Assembly (NCBI GenBank): GCA_001660395.1
Contig: LXWE01000001.1
Coordinates: 806,001 to 870,000, forward strand
Reading direction: 5' to 3'
Length of the DNA stretch: 64,000 nucleotides
Source: Alteromonadaceae bacterium XY-R5
Lineage (GTDB): Bacteria > Pseudomonadota > Gammaproteobacteria > Enterobacterales > Alteromonadaceae
Part shown: positions 25,516 through 33,375 of the stretch, piece by piece
How the letters are laid out: each line of letters opens with the position of its first letter
Numbering within the stretch: the stretch's first letter is position 1
Notes under the pieces: generated by a model
The model's database searches: none
What the model saw: the letters and a program-made list of their open reading frames with translations, nothing else
Told to the model about the DNA's origin: nothing
Made by a program: the position numbers and the translations under genes

Positions 25516-26292
25516 TCAGCACTTAATTAAGTAGGCGCCAGGATTGCTGCTCCAATCAAAGCGCTGTAACTCAACTTTCTTATCTTTGAAAAATTCATCG
25601 ACGGCTTTAGCTTCACCTTCCCAAGGCGGTATTCCGTATTCATCAAAAACAACCACACCACCGGGCACAACCGCGTCCCAAAACGCTTCTAAAGCCACTA
25701 ATGTAGGCCGATAAAGATCAACATCGAAATGCAGCAGAGAGATACGCATGCCTGGATTTTCTTCGATGTATTGCGGGACTGTTTTTTCAATGTCCCCTTT
25801 AACTAAATGCACGCGCTTTTTATATGGAATAAATCTATCTTGATCGAAAATACTGATCGCATCCCGCAGAGGCTCCTCAAACGAACTAGAATCAAAACCA
25901 CCACTCACTTTTTGGAATTCTCCAACCGCAGCGCCATCTTTTTCGTCTAATTCACCAAAGCCCGCGAAATTATCAAAACCAACCACCTTTTTGTGGCGAT
26001 CCCCCATATTGCGAATTTCCATAAAATTCGCCCACGACATCAATGAAGCGCCACGATAAACACCTAATTCAACAATATCGCCGGGTAAATGAACTACTTT
26101 TTGAAACAATTCATAATGAGCAAGAAAACGCTTCAACGTCGTTCGTCTGGCGTAAATAGGGAAGTTTTTCCAGACATCATTATGAGTTACCTGAAAGGTT
26201 TCGAAATGTTCAGACAGTCGCAAATCTACATCACCATCAGCAGCCCAAACTTTTCGGCCATTATCAAATGCATCATCTTTGTTTGTCGTCAT
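25516..26292 (-). CDS. TylF/MycF-type macrocin O-methyltransferase
   Basis: The 258-aa protein matches the TylF family, which O-methylates deoxysugars in antibiotics and glycans. The SAM motif is DIVELGVYRGAS (72-83), followed by VVGFDNFAGFGELDEKDG. The metal-binding acidic pair is in LLHFDVDLYRPT (about 184-195) and VVFDEYGIPPWEGE. The first 45 residues are an extension. The ATG overlaps the stop of the upstream PhyH gene by 4 nt, so they are translationally coupled. Coupling of a dioxygenase with a sugar O-methyltransferase suggests hydroxylation then methylation of the same group (inference). Confidence 0.92.
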   Translation of the reverse strand: MTTNKDDAFDNGRKVWAADGDVDLRLSEHFETFQVTHNDVWKNFPIYARRTTLKRFLAHYELFQKVVHLPGDIVELGVYRGASLMSWANFMEIRNMGDRHKKVVGFDNFAGFGELDEKDGAAVGEFQKVSGGFDSSSFEEPLRDAISIFDQDRFIPYKKRVHLVKGDIEKTVPQYIEENPGMRISLLHFDVDLYRPTLVALEAFWDAVVPGGVVVFDEYGIPPWEGEAKAVDEFFKDKKVELQRFDWSSNPGAYLIKC

Positions 26293-27020
26293 GCTTTTCT
26301 CACAAATTTTTTATTAGCGATATCGTAGTAGTCTTTGCCGCTAACCATATGCGCTTTACTAACTAGGCGAAACTCGAGTGAACGTCTGGCGACATCACAA
26401 TCATCTGGGGTATAAGTTTGATGGGGAACCAACCCACCGAAAATCAACGCATCTCCAAGTTCCAACTGAAAGTATTCAAAATCTGAGATGGTTGTACTTT
26501 CCTCAAAACCAGCGCCAAACTTTCCGAGAGGTACATGTTGAATGATGTCATCATCACCTCGATTAACAGCAAATCTCAGTGTGGTATGCTTTGCGGGTTC
26601 ATCTTCAATAGGAATAAAACACGTGATGAGGTTTTCGTGCTTAAGTGGCATCAAACGGCCGTAAGCGATATCCTGATGCCAAGGCACATAATGGGATAGC
26701 TCTTGCACATGGCGCACTTGAGGAGGATAAATCACATAAAGATAATCCCCCAAAAAGGCCTGACTTTCCGCAGACAATCCCTCCCAAACCGAAAACCATG
26801 TTTTATCTAACCTGACATTAACTGGCTTTTCTCCGCGTTCCATTGCCTGCGTATCTTTTTCATTGATCACTGTTGCTTTAAGCTGCTCTAGATAATCTCG
26901 TAAGCGCACTAATTCCGCTGACGAGATAAACTGCCGCGCACAGGTATACTCGTATAATGCGTTTTCGCCATGGAAAGGGGATATTTGGTCAACCAATGGG
27001 GTTAACATTGCATTATTCAT
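26289..27020 (-). CDS. Second PhyH-type Fe(II)/2-oxoglutarate dioxygenase
   Basis: About 243 aa from the ATG at 27020, chosen because AAGGAGG stands 7 nt upstream; longer in-frame starts have no such site. The iron-binding HxD is in VPWHQDIAYG, the distal His in GGLVPHQTYTPDD, and the Arg in RRSLEFRLV. Fold and motifs are PhyH-like, but the sequence is clearly different from its neighbour at 24044. It ends overlapping the TylF gene by 4 nt and starts 11 nt after a methyltransferase. It probably oxidises a sugar carbon or acyl group of the flagellar glycan; the substrate is unknown. Confidence 0.83.
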   Translation of the reverse strand: MNNAMLTPLVDQISPFHGENALYEYTCARQFISSAELVRLRDYLEQLKATVINEKDTQAMERGEKPVNVRLDKTWFSVWEGLSAESQAFLGDYLYVIYPPQVRHVQELSHYVPWHQDIAYGRLMPLKHENLITCFIPIEDEPAKHTTLRFAVNRGDDDIIQHVPLGKFGAGFEESTTISDFEYFQLELGDALIFGGLVPHQTYTPDDCDVARRSLEFRLVSKAHMVSGKDYYDIANKKFVRKA

Positions 27021-27031
27021 GATGCCTCCTT

Positions 27032-27973
27032 TCACGCACACGGTTGCCATACGACCAAAGAATAGGCTTCATGGTAAACGCCACCAAAGCCTAACCGAGT
27101 ATTCACAAGTATGTTTATCTCCCCTGACTCTGCTTTTTGCTGAAGATAACCTAGCCAGCCGCTCAAATAATTGCGTTTGCGGTGATATGCAATGGCCAAT
27201 TGGTCGAATTCCTTGGTTTCATCATAGTGATCCAAGATAGGCTCCAAATGCACGCATACCTGAGGTCTTGCTTGAATTAGCGCATCGGTGATGGGATAAA
27301 ATTGCTCACCAAGCTGCTCAAAGGCATGAACAGATAAAACAGCAGTCGAAGAATCCAATATCAACGAATCCCAGCCTTCCATCGTCAACATATTTAAATG
27401 TTGCCCAGTCAATCTGGCTTTCGTTGCATTGGCGATTTGCGAAATAATTTTTTGTGATGACGTTGCCCAATCAGCACCAACAAACTCTTTTTCAGGGAAC
27501 AGCTCCTGAAGCAAGTAAAGACTGTTACCTGTTCCGCACCCCAGCTCTACAATGCGCTCGGAACCCGACAAAAATGCTTTAAAAATCTGTTGCCTTATCC
27601 ATCGGTCAAATTTGACCTCAAAGCTATCAGTAAGAGGACGAATAAAGCGCCCATCCAGGCGCACAAAGGGGTATTTGCCGAAATATTGAGGATGCAAATT
27701 CCGCTCACTCACCCCCTCAGATATCACCCTATCGGCTATTTCCTGCCATCCCTTTTCCCAAACATTATTGTCATTCGCTCCCGAAACCCGAAAGCGGTTA
27801 GATTGAATATCTCGTTTCAATTCATGCGTCAGGTATTGCGTTTCAGCTGCGGAAAGTTCGCTATAACGCAACTCAGGGAAATCCTCGGCAGAGCGGGCGA
27901 ATTGCTGTCCCAATTTTTCGCTTATCCACTCATCACAATCCATCAAAAGTTCTGTCGGCTGTTCAGCAATCAT
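27032..27973 (-). CDS. Class I SAM-dependent methyltransferase
   Basis: 313 aa. The SAM motif is IVELGCGTGNS at 141-151. The acidic residue of the second strand is in FVGADWATSSQK, and a later motif is TAVLSVHAFEQLG. The first 120 residues form a helical cap (including VWEKGWQEIADR) that is found in methyltransferases of sugar and spore-coat clusters. The specificity is unknown. The gene overlaps the E1-beta gene by a single nucleotide (TGATG), indicating coupling. With FkbM and TylF it makes three methyltransferases in this operon. An ATG at 27973 fits; there is no strong ribosome-binding site because of the coupling. Confidence 0.85.
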   Translation of the reverse strand: MIAEQPTELLMDCDEWISEKLGQQFARSAEDFPELRYSELSAAETQYLTHELKRDIQSNRFRVSGANDNNVWEKGWQEIADRVISEGVSERNLHPQYFGKYPFVRLDGRFIRPLTDSFEVKFDRWIRQQIFKAFLSGSERIVELGCGTGNSLYLLQELFPEKEFVGADWATSSQKIISQIANATKARLTGQHLNMLTMEGWDSLILDSSTAVLSVHAFEQLGEQFYPITDALIQARPQVCVHLEPILDHYDETKEFDQLAIAYHRKRNYLSGWLGYLQQKAESGEINILVNTRLGFGGVYHEAYSLVVWQPCA

Positions 27974-29031
27974 CAGAACGGCCCCCGAAACTTTTTGTAA
28001 ACATCAGACATAGAACGTTCATTCGGTAAAGGGATATCGCCCTCAGAAGCACCGACCATTGCAATAATCGCTTGTGCGAATTGCGCCAAATTTGGGTAAT
28101 ACATGTCTTCCATCACTTTGGCTGTGGGACAAGGGGTCGGCGCCATACCCAAGGATTTAGAAGGGACTTTTAATAGGTGGGGATTATGTTCAAGTACCAA
28201 GCGATTGATTTCAGCTGCGACACCATAACTAACCCAACTGGTATCTGCCACTAGCAATCTGCCCGTTTTTTCCAGGCTCTGAAGCAATAATTGCTGGTCG
28301 ATATCTGTCGTACTATTTACATCGATAATTTCGCAATCAATACCATACTCGGCCAAATACTTGGCGACCCTTACCGCTTCAAGTACCATAATAGAGGTGG
28401 CAACTATGGTGATATCTTTGCCTTCTCTGGCAAGATAGGATGCGATTGCTTGCTCGCCAGTGCGCAAATTTGCGCGATCCACATCAAACTGAATGTCGTA
28501 CATCAGCCGATGCTCTAAAGAAACCACCGGACCGTGATAATCACTCAGTAGATAGCGATAACTTTCTAATATAGATTGAGCATTAGAGGGCATTATCACT
28601 TTCAAGCCTGGAAAGTGAGAAAAAAGCGCCTGAGGACTTTGTGAATGTTGCGCGCCTTGTCCCCAACTCCGTCCAATCACTGCTCGAATAAAAATGGGGA
28701 CGTTATAATGCCCTCCAAACATATACTTGTATTTCGCGGCCATATTCAGAATTTGGTTAAGCGCCAAAAACACAAAATCCGCGCGAATATGGATATGAAT
28801 AGGGCGCAAACCATTTAGTGCGGCACCCACACAAATCCCTGTTATTCCCTCTTCACTAATGGGCGTATCCATCACTCTATGCGCACCAAACTTTTCCGCT
28901 AAGCCAAGGGTAGTTCCAAACGTTCCTTTGAAATCATCAACGCCCTGGCCAAAAATAACGGTGTTTGAATGATTAGCTAACGCATCGTGCATTGATTCTG
29001 CGAGTGCATCTCTATAACTCATGGTTTCCAT
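27973..29031 (-). CDS. TPP-dependent 2-oxoacid dehydrogenase E1 component, beta subunit
   Basis: The 352-aa protein matches the beta subunit of pyruvate/branched-chain 2-oxoacid dehydrogenase E1. The TPP-activating Glu is in TPISEEGITGICVGAALNG (about 58-76), followed by AAKYKYMFGG and VPIFIRAVIGRSWGQGAQHSQS, and the transketolase C-domain has VTIVATSIMV-like sequence and VNSTTDID. It pairs with the alpha subunit 17 nt upstream. No E2 acyltransferase or E3 dehydrogenase is nearby. It therefore either serves a complex encoded elsewhere or, more interestingly, uses the TPP-bound two- or three-carbon unit for sugar or acyl chemistry in this island. Confidence 0.93.
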   Translation of the reverse strand: METMSYRDALAESMHDALANHSNTVIFGQGVDDFKGTFGTTLGLAEKFGAHRVMDTPISEEGITGICVGAALNGLRPIHIHIRADFVFLALNQILNMAAKYKYMFGGHYNVPIFIRAVIGRSWGQGAQHSQSPQALFSHFPGLKVIMPSNAQSILESYRYLLSDYHGPVVSLEHRLMYDIQFDVDRANLRTGEQAIASYLAREGKDITIVATSIMVLEAVRVAKYLAEYGIDCEIIDVNSTTDIDQQLLLQSLEKTGRLLVADTSWVSYGVAAEINRLVLEHNPHLLKVPSKSLGMAPTPCPTAKVMEDMYYPNLAQFAQAIIAMVGASEGDIPLPNERSMSDVYKKFRGPF

Positions 29032-29048
29032 ATACTTCCCCTTAAAAA

Positions 29049-29978
29049 CTAAAGTACATGTTTTAAAACATCAGCATAGGAAGGCAGCGGACTCGCCTCA
29101 GCAAATGCTATCGACTCATTTATTTCAATTGCAATTTGAGGTGCCAATTCAGCTTTGAGTGCCTCATCCTTAATCAAGGGATCCTGACGCTTCCATTCGG
29201 CTTGCTCCGCTGCTGAACGATATCCCCCATAGAAATCTTCACCTGTACCAACGTGCTCCATATAACGGCATGTATCGACTTCAATGAAAATAGGGCGTGG
29301 GCTTTCTTTAAAATCATTGCAGATATCAGAGAAAGCTGACGCTACTTCGCAAAAATCAAAGCCCTGTGAAATATGGTGGGTTTCAATTGCATATGCCTCC
29401 ACATGCTTGCGCAATGAATAACTCTGCCGCTCATGCTGTCTCGAATGCACCGCAAATTGATTATTTTCACAAATAAAAATAATCGGCAAACGATGTAAAG
29501 AAGCGAAATTGAGCGATTCATGATAGACACCTTCTTCCGTTGCACCATCACCAAATACAGCCAGCGTCAGATTGCCCCTTCCGAGCATTTTTTCGGCGAA
29601 CGCTGCGCCAACTGCATTGGGAATACCACTGGCAACCACCGCTGATGTCCCCATAAACCCAACCTGTGGAAAGGATAAATGCATCGATCCCCCTTTCCCC
29701 GAGCAACACCCATCAAGCCGACCGAACAACTCAGCCATCATTTGTTTTAAATCTCCGCCTTTTGCTAAATAGAACGCGTGAGAACGGTAAGTAGAAAAAA
29801 GCATGTCCTGTTCAGTTAGAACAGCACACAAGCCAACCGCAACTGCCTCTTGCCCTATGGATAAGTGCACCGGGCTTTGGACTTTATCTGAGGAATAAAT
29901 CTTAATGATTTCCTCTTCAACCATGCGGATCCGCAATGCCTGGTAATAAAGATCTCGATAATTCCAACGGCTATTCAT
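29049..29978 (-). CDS. TPP-dependent 2-oxoacid dehydrogenase E1 component, alpha subunit
   Basis: 309 aa. It has YRSH (64-67), the loop GCCSGKGGSMH (90-100), FMGTSAVVASGIPNAVGAA, and the TPP motif GDG at 143-145 through ENN at 171-173. All are standard for E1-alpha of pyruvate, acetoin or branched-chain dehydrogenases. It forms the alpha2-beta2 enzyme with the product of 27973, which decarboxylates a 2-oxoacid on TPP. The gene overlaps the Nudix gene by 8 nt and sits inside a sugar operon, which argues for a specialised role rather than central metabolism. Such E1 pairs without E2/E3 can act as acyloin-forming or transketolase-like enzymes (inference). Confidence 0.93.
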   Translation of the reverse strand: MNSRWNYRDLYYQALRIRMVEEEIIKIYSSDKVQSPVHLSIGQEAVAVGLCAVLTEQDMLFSTYRSHAFYLAKGGDLKQMMAELFGRLDGCCSGKGGSMHLSFPQVGFMGTSAVVASGIPNAVGAAFAEKMLGRGNLTLAVFGDGATEEGVYHESLNFASLHRLPIIFICENNQFAVHSRQHERQSYSLRKHVEAYAIETHHISQGFDFCEVASAFSDICNDFKESPRPIFIEVDTCRYMEHVGTGEDFYGGYRSAAEQAEWKRQDPLIKDEALKAELAPQIAIEINESIAFAEASPLPSYADVLKHVL

Positions 29979-30519
29979 CTTTACTTACTCCGCTATTAAC
30001 GTGTGAATCGGCTGAAAATGCTGTCTTAGCCAGTAAAAACCGGCTCACAAACAACGCTGATAAACTGACCTTAAGTTCTCCTTCCATAACCATTTTTGCT
30101 AATTGCCGAAATGGAAATAAGGCGAGGCTATCGATCTCTTGATCATGGGGAAGACGATTATCAAACTGACTTTGCGTCAAATATGCATAAAAGAGATAGG
30201 GGATGGTTGGCATCCGATTGGGACAAGGGATCGCAGATAGCATTGGTGAGAAATCAGATATCCGCAATGAAATCCCTGTTTCTTCTCGTAGCTCTCTTTG
30301 AGCTGCCTCTTTCGGTGTCTCATTTTTGGATATACCACCACCGGGAAGCTCCCACATAGCATCATTAAGTAACGGACGCTTAGCTTTCACCATGACAATG
30401 CCTGAATCCGCAACAATGGGCAGAATCGCAACTTGGTCTTCATTAGGCTGGATATAGAAAAATTTGTTTTTCTCTCGCACGTCAAACCAAGGATTTTTAT
30501 GGTGTATTACGCATGACAT
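29971..30519 (-). CDS. Nudix hydrolase
   Basis: About 182 aa from the ATG at 30519, chosen because it begins just after the upstream stop (30528) and has AAGGTAAG upstream; a longer frame would overlap that gene. A complete Nudix box lies at 61-83: GGGISKNETPKEAAQ then RELREETGI, matching GX5EX7REUXEEXGU. The N-terminal fold residues include KRPLLNDAMWELPGG, as in ADP-ribose/GDP-sugar pyrophosphatases. A GDP-sugar hydrolase or a house-cleaning role against a dead-end nucleotide sugar would suit this operon. The exact substrate cannot be read. Confidence 0.88.
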   Translation of the reverse strand: MSCVIHHKNPWFDVREKNKFFYIQPNEDQVAILPIVADSGIVMVKAKRPLLNDAMWELPGGGISKNETPKEAAQRELREETGISLRISDFSPMLSAIPCPNRMPTIPYLFYAYLTQSQFDNRLPHDQEIDSLALFPFRQLAKMVMEGELKVSLSALFVSRFLLAKTAFSADSHVNSGVSKDE

Positions 30520-30527
30520 CGTCAGGC

Positions 30528-31541
30528 TTACCTTTGCATCACAGCAGCACCGCTGGCTATGCGATGGCGCCAATATTCGAGTAAATCTCGCATCGTAGTT
30601 TCAAACGAAATTTCCGGTTGCCATCCGGTGTGGCGTTGAAATTTCTCCGTATTCGGTAATTGTAAATCCGCATCAAGCGGACGAACGCGAGCTATGTCCT
30701 GTTCTACCTGAATATTTTTGACACTTGAGAGACTAATCAAATGCATTAACATCGCCTCAACGCTACATGAATAGCTGCCGCCAATGTTGTAATACTCACC
30801 GGGGATAGGTTCGTGTGTCACTAGCAGGTAATAAGCTCTAACGGCATCACGAACGTCTGACCATGTGCGTAAAGACTGAAGATTTCCGGTTTTCACCACT
30901 GGTGGCAATAACCCTGCTTCAATCATCGCAATTTGTTTTGCAAAGCTCGACTCAGCGAAAACGTCTCCACGTCGCGGGCCTGTATGAGTAAACATGCGAG
31001 TTGAGATACATTTTTGTCCATACGCCTCGGCATGAAATCGGCCAATAAGATCAGTGCCAATTTTGGAGATAGAATAAGGGGATGCCGGGTGATAGGAGCA
31101 TTCTTCATCGATAGGCAACTTCTCTTTCGGGACCCGTCCAAAAACTTCAGAGGAACTGCAAACATGAATGATAGGGTCATACGTACTTAAACGAAGTGCT
31201 TCCAATAATCTCTCGGTGCCAAGGATATTAGTATCAAGGGTCTGAATAGGTGAGGTGAAACTGGTACTAGGGTAACTTTGTGCGGCAAGATGAAAAACAA
31301 AATCCGGTTTTGCTTTTTCAATAGCATGTACCAGTGAAATGTAGTCGCTCAAGTCACCTTCAACAAAATATAAACGATCTTGTTGGTTAACTCTGGGTAG
31401 CAAATGGGCCACGTTATCAAGAGGGCTGCGCCAGCGGCACATACCATAGATATCCCAGTCGGTGTGTTCTAACAAATAATCTGCAAGGTGAGACCCCACC
31501 ATGCCAGTTATACCGGTAATCAATGCACGTTTAACTGCCAT
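30528..31541 (-). CDS. GDP-mannose 4,6-dehydratase-like extended SDR
   Basis: 337 aa. The cofactor motif is TGITGMVGSH (9-18). HLAAQSYPSTSF, the catalytic SSSEVFG, Tyr/Lys in SPYSISK, and RMFTHTGPRRGDVF follow. The GITG start and the HTGPRR motif are those of GDP-mannose 4,6-dehydratase (GMD) and GDP-4-keto-6-deoxymannose reductase relatives. A clearer GMD is encoded at 33376, so this one may act on a different GDP-sugar, such as GDP-heptose. It overlaps the nucleotidyltransferase gene by 11 nt. Catalytic residues look intact. Confidence 0.85.
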   Translation of the reverse strand: MAVKRALITGITGMVGSHLADYLLEHTDWDIYGMCRWRSPLDNVAHLLPRVNQQDRLYFVEGDLSDYISLVHAIEKAKPDFVFHLAAQSYPSTSFTSPIQTLDTNILGTERLLEALRLSTYDPIIHVCSSSEVFGRVPKEKLPIDEECSYHPASPYSISKIGTDLIGRFHAEAYGQKCISTRMFTHTGPRRGDVFAESSFAKQIAMIEAGLLPPVVKTGNLQSLRTWSDVRDAVRAYYLLVTHEPIPGEYYNIGGSYSCSVEAMLMHLISLSSVKNIQVEQDIARVRPLDADLQLPNTEKFQRHTGWQPEISFETTMRDLLEYWRHRIASGAAVMQR

Positions 31542-32244
31542 AACGTTCCCATTTATCAGCTAAATATTGTTGTGCTTCACGGTAAGATGCTGGCGTACCA
31601 ATATCGATAAACTCGCTGGTTTTTACGCCAAATAGTCCAACTGAGCACAAGGAAGGAAAAAGATCCTTTTCCAGAGAAAACTGCATCCTTGGCTCACGCT
31701 CAATGCAGCTGCGTTCCATGACATAAATCCCGCTGTTTACCCACCCCTCACAGGCATTTCGCTTTTCATTAAATGCCGTAATACGTCCTTGTTGATCAGC
31801 TTCAACACATCCAAAGCACTGGCAATCCTGTTTATAACTCAAGCTCATGGTGCAAAGTGCGTGAGCCTGCTGATGCTGTGTTGATAACAATTGCAAATCA
31901 CAAGGACAAAAGGAGTCGCCATTCAACACATAAAAGGTCTGGGATTGAATTAAAGGAAGGGCGTGTTTAACAGCGCCGCCAGTATCAAGGGGGGAATCTT
32001 CGTGAGAAATAACAATGTCGGCATAACGTTGCCACGCGGGTACATGCAGAGAAATCGCATTGCCCATGTAACCAGTACACAAAACAATGCGTGAAACGCC
32101 TGCTTGGATAAGTTGGCGAATCAACAATTCAATAAAAGGTCTTTCACCAATCTGCGCTAATGGCTTTGGTCTGTCAGAGACAACTTCTCTGAGCCTGTGA
32201 CCAAATCCACCACACAAGATCAGAGCCTCTGAAACCTTGCTCAA
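31531..32244 (-). CDS. Sugar-1-phosphate nucleotidyltransferase, HddC-like
   Basis: 237 aa. The signature CGGFGHRLREVVSDRPKPLA begins at residue 11, with the PKP lysine at 27. It continues with RPFIELLIRQL and NGDSFCPCDL for the metal/sugar site. It has the small size of HddC/RfbA-like enzymes, such as D-glycero-alpha-D-manno-heptose-1-phosphate guanylyltransferase. With the HddA-like kinase at 19536 it would activate a heptose as the GDP-sugar. The start is a TTG at 32244. It is the first gene of a 16-gene tightly packed operon ending at 17667 and is preceded by a sigma-28-type promoter. Confidence 0.85.
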   Translation of the reverse strand: MSKVSEALILCGGFGHRLREVVSDRPKPLAQIGERPFIELLIRQLIQAGVSRIVLCTGYMGNAISLHVPAWQRYADIVISHEDSPLDTGGAVKHALPLIQSQTFYVLNGDSFCPCDLQLLSTQHQQAHALCTMSLSYKQDCQCFGCVEADQQGRITAFNEKRNACEGWVNSGIYVMERSCIEREPRMQFSLEKDLFPSLCSVGLFGVKTSEFIDIGTPASYREAQQYLADKWERYGS

Positions 32245-32329
32245 TGGTATCTACTCTCATTGTTACTGCATGGAACGTGATACAACACAAATTCACGCAT
32301 AACTAAGTCGATACTGCTGACTTAATGCC

Positions 32330-32356
32330 TTATCGGCAAAAGTAAAAATAACTTAA
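32330..32356 (-). promoter_or_regulatory. Sigma-28 (FliA) promoter of the 16-gene sugar operon
   Basis: On the minus strand: TTAAGTTA, 11 nt, GCCGATAA. The -10 box is a perfect match to the enterobacterial consensus (TAAAGTTT-N11-GCCGATAA), the spacing is exact and the -35 box has 6 of 8. It lies about 80 nt upstream of the TTG start at 32244 in the only sizeable gap (167 bp) between two gene blocks. It would place the sugar-modification operon in the late flagellar class with the flagellins. Confidence 0.75.
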
Positions 32357-32411
32357 AGAAAGAACAGGTAAACTACCGAAGTTCACACATCAAAGAAAGG
32401 TTAAAAGTCAA

Positions 32412-33365
32412 TTATTCCCTTAATTGATTTGTTTTAAACCATTGATATGCTTTATTTAACCCATCAGAAAGTGATACACGATGAGACCAACCAAGTGCAT
32501 GTAATTTATCCACCGACATGAGCTTTCTTGGTGTTCCATCAGGTTTAGTTGTATCCCAGTGTATATTCCCCTCAAAGCCAACTGTTTTTGCAACCAACTC
32601 CGTTAAATCCTTAATACTGACTTCCCGCCCTGAGCCTACATTTATATGACTTAACATGGGACTGGTAGTGCTGTGGTAATCGCTCTTATCTAAAGACATA
32701 ACAAATACAGATGCTGATGCCATGTCGTCAACATACAAAAACTCTCTTCTAGGGTTACCGCTGCCCCAAGCAGTCACCTGGTTCCACCCTTTAACTTTCG
32801 CCTCGTGGAATCGTCGAATCAATGCAGGGATAACATGAGAATTTTCAGGGTGATAATTATCGTTTGGCCCATATAAGTTCGTTGGCATTACAGAGCGAAA
32901 ATCACAGTCATATTGACGATTGTATGACTCACATAACTTAATGCCTGCGATTTTTGCAATCGCATAAGGCTCATTAGTGGGTTCTAACGGAGCAGATAGC
33001 AACGCTGATTCCGCCATAGGCTGCGAAACATCTCGGGGATAAATACAAGATGACCCCAAAAATAGTAGCTTGCTGACTTGGGTTTTATAAGCAGCATGAA
33101 TAACGTTAGCCTCAATCATCAAATTGGCATAAATGAAATCTGCCGGATAATTATTATTAGCGTGAATACCACCGACTTTCGCTGCAGCCAAATAGACTTC
33201 ATCAATCTTCTGTCGCTTAAAAAACGCCATGGTGGCTTGCTGATTCGTTAAATCCAATTGCTCGCGATCTGCCGTAATCAGTTCAATATCATTCATTAAA
33301 CTCAATTGGCGAACGATTGCAGAACCCACCATGCCTTTATGACCTGCAACAAATACTCGTTTCAT
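32412..33365 (-). CDS. fcl: GDP-L-fucose synthase
   Basis: The 317-aa protein is a full-length GDP-4-keto-6-deoxymannose 3,5-epimerase/4-reductase. It has the cofactor motif [10 protein letters not shown] (8-17), [16 protein letters not shown], the Tyr/Lys pair in PYAIAK, and [23 protein letters not shown]. These are the standard family blocks. It makes GDP-L-fucose from the product of the GMD gene, which lies 10 nt upstream. It ends an eight-gene group. The 55 nt between its stop and the sigma-28 promoter at 32356 show no terminator. Confidence 0.95.
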   Translation of the reverse strand: MKRVFVAGHKGMVGSAIVRQLSLMNDIELITADREQLDLTNQQATMAFFKRQKIDEVYLAAAKVGGIHANNNYPADFIYANLMIEANVIHAAYKTQVSKLLFLGSSCIYPRDVSQPMAESALLSAPLEPTNEPYAIAKIAGIKLCESYNRQYDCDFRSVMPTNLYGPNDNYHPENSHVIPALIRRFHEAKVKGWNQVTAWGSGNPRREFLYVDDMASASVFVMSLDKSDYHSTTSPMLSHINVGSGREVSIKDLTELVAKTVGFEGNIHWDTTKPDGTPRKLMSVDKLHALGWSHRVSLSDGLNKAYQWFKTNQLRE

Positions 33366-33375
33366 CTATTCAAAA

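Noticed and set aside
27973-29978. Pyruvate dehydrogenase complex operon
   Set aside because: No E2 or E3 gene nearby; the context is a sugar operon.
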